A stretch of DNA of 64,000 bases. Source: Lathyrus oleraceus. Its lineage: Eukaryota; Streptophyta; Magnoliopsida; Fabales; Fabaceae. This document shows, one piece after another, positions 63,106 through 64,000 of the stretch. The translations under genes were made by a program, and so were the position numbers. Each line of letters opens with the position of its first letter. The stretch's first letter is position 1. Under the pieces are notes generated by a model. It did not search any database. It saw only the letters and a list, made by a program, of their open reading frames with translations, and was not told the origin of the DNA. The DNA lies in the NCBI RefSeq assembly GCF_024323335.1, contig NC_066579.1, positions 353,531,400 through 353,595,399 of the forward strand, in the 5' to 3' direction.

Positions 63106-64000
63106 TCTCGTATCATAAAACAAAACAAAAAATGAGATCTAAGTTGATCCAAAAAAACAAAAAACAAAATGGTAAAGACAGGAAATTGTCAAATATAAAC
63201 AAATATTAGAACCAAAAATGGAAACATTCTTGTGCCTTGTGTCTCTGCTAATACCTCATATACTAAATTATACCGTGTGCCTCTGCTAATATCTCATGTA
63301 TCATTTTGAACGATTGGGTTCCTTTCGAAACATTCTTCTATTGATGGCATCCTCGATTAAAGTGATGATATTATGATATCTAAGCAACACATCCACAACA
63401 TGTTTTTTCCTAGCCCTCGTCTCCTTTATAATCTAGTGATGGGTTAGCCTTGGAGATCCCCTCCGACACTTGAAACATGTATGGATGTGGAGAAATGTGA
63501 CAACAATAGGGAAACTTTTAATCATATTTAACAATAATTTTTCAAGGGGCAATAGAAGGAAAATGTTGAAATATCCAGGCCTAAAACTAAGTTAGAAAAA
63601 AATATTAATAATTCTATAAAAATTATTCAGAAGTTATATAAAATAATAAGCTACATAAATATTATCTAGAAGAGACAATTATTTCCTGCCATTTGTCAAG
63701 TCGTAAACTTACTTGCTTCTTTCAAATTGAAGTACAAGTAAGTCAAGCATAAAGCTCCCCAATTATACTAATGAACCATTTATAGGTCTAAAAAGTAACG
63801 AATGTATACAACAACATCAACACATGTTTCACTTTTACCCATAAAATGAATGGCCAAATGAGTACATGAAATAGATCTTAAAGGAACACTGTTTGTGATA
63901 ATCTTTGAGTGCATCAAGACCAGAATGCGTAAGAGTGGCATTCAAATGGCATTTGTACATGCATCCAAAACTTTAAATCATGCCTAACATCATTGCGTAT
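63106..64000. other. Unassigned AT-rich sequence at right edge
   Basis: No open frame resembles a protein. It may contain the decayed 3' part of MULE relic 2, but I could read no further transposase motifs. Confidence 0.45.

Overview
This is eukaryotic, almost certainly plant nuclear DNA: AT-rich, repeat-dense and filled with nested LTR retrotransposons. The best guess is a legume (Fabaceae), perhaps a large-genome Fabeae species such as pea. That rests on an Athila/Cyclops-like element with a tRNA-Asp-type primer site, Ogre/Tat-like elements with very long LTRs and a tRNA-Arg-type primer site, and Mutator-like transposase relics resembling legume families. The species is inferred; I had no database search. 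Only one convincing host gene is visible, a SAUR auxin-responsive gene at 50781-51410.

Layout. 1-609 is unassigned. 610-5675 is a complete but dead Ty1/copia element (A) on the minus strand. 6899-7318 is a long (TA)n tract. 7481-10589 is a second copia element (B, plus strand) with a large internal deletion. 10590-12938 is AT-rich spacer. 12939-28847 is a third copia element (C, same family as B) split by an 11.0-kb Athila/Cyclops-like gypsy element (D, 16341-27380) flanked by a perfect AGTAG target duplication. 28924-30678 is a non-autonomous CACTA transposon with a CAT duplication. 32540-34111 is a decayed copia gag (E), running into a LINE ORF2 fragment (from 34112). The sequence after the LINE is interrupted by a 4.78-kb solo LTR of an Ogre/Tat-like element (35379-40158, AAAAT duplication) and by another copia element (F, 40783-45602).

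46235-49650 holds two copies of a roughly 0.5-kb segment flanking a broken Mutator-like (MULE) transposase on the minus strand. The SAUR gene lies just downstream. At 52850-63105 a second MULE relic is split by a 9.3-kb Ogre/Tat-like element (G, 53313-62655, ACATG duplication). G has near-identical 2.05-kb LTRs, an intact gag, almost no pol, and a 144-bp tandem array in its 3' region.

The elements do not form one pathway; the window is mainly a layered insertion record. The deepest layers are the MULE relics, LINE and copia relics. The youngest look like D and G. The least expected structural signal is a hairpin-forming dyad (six-base arms around TAG) that occurs many times in the LTRs of both D and G, although these belong to different lineages.
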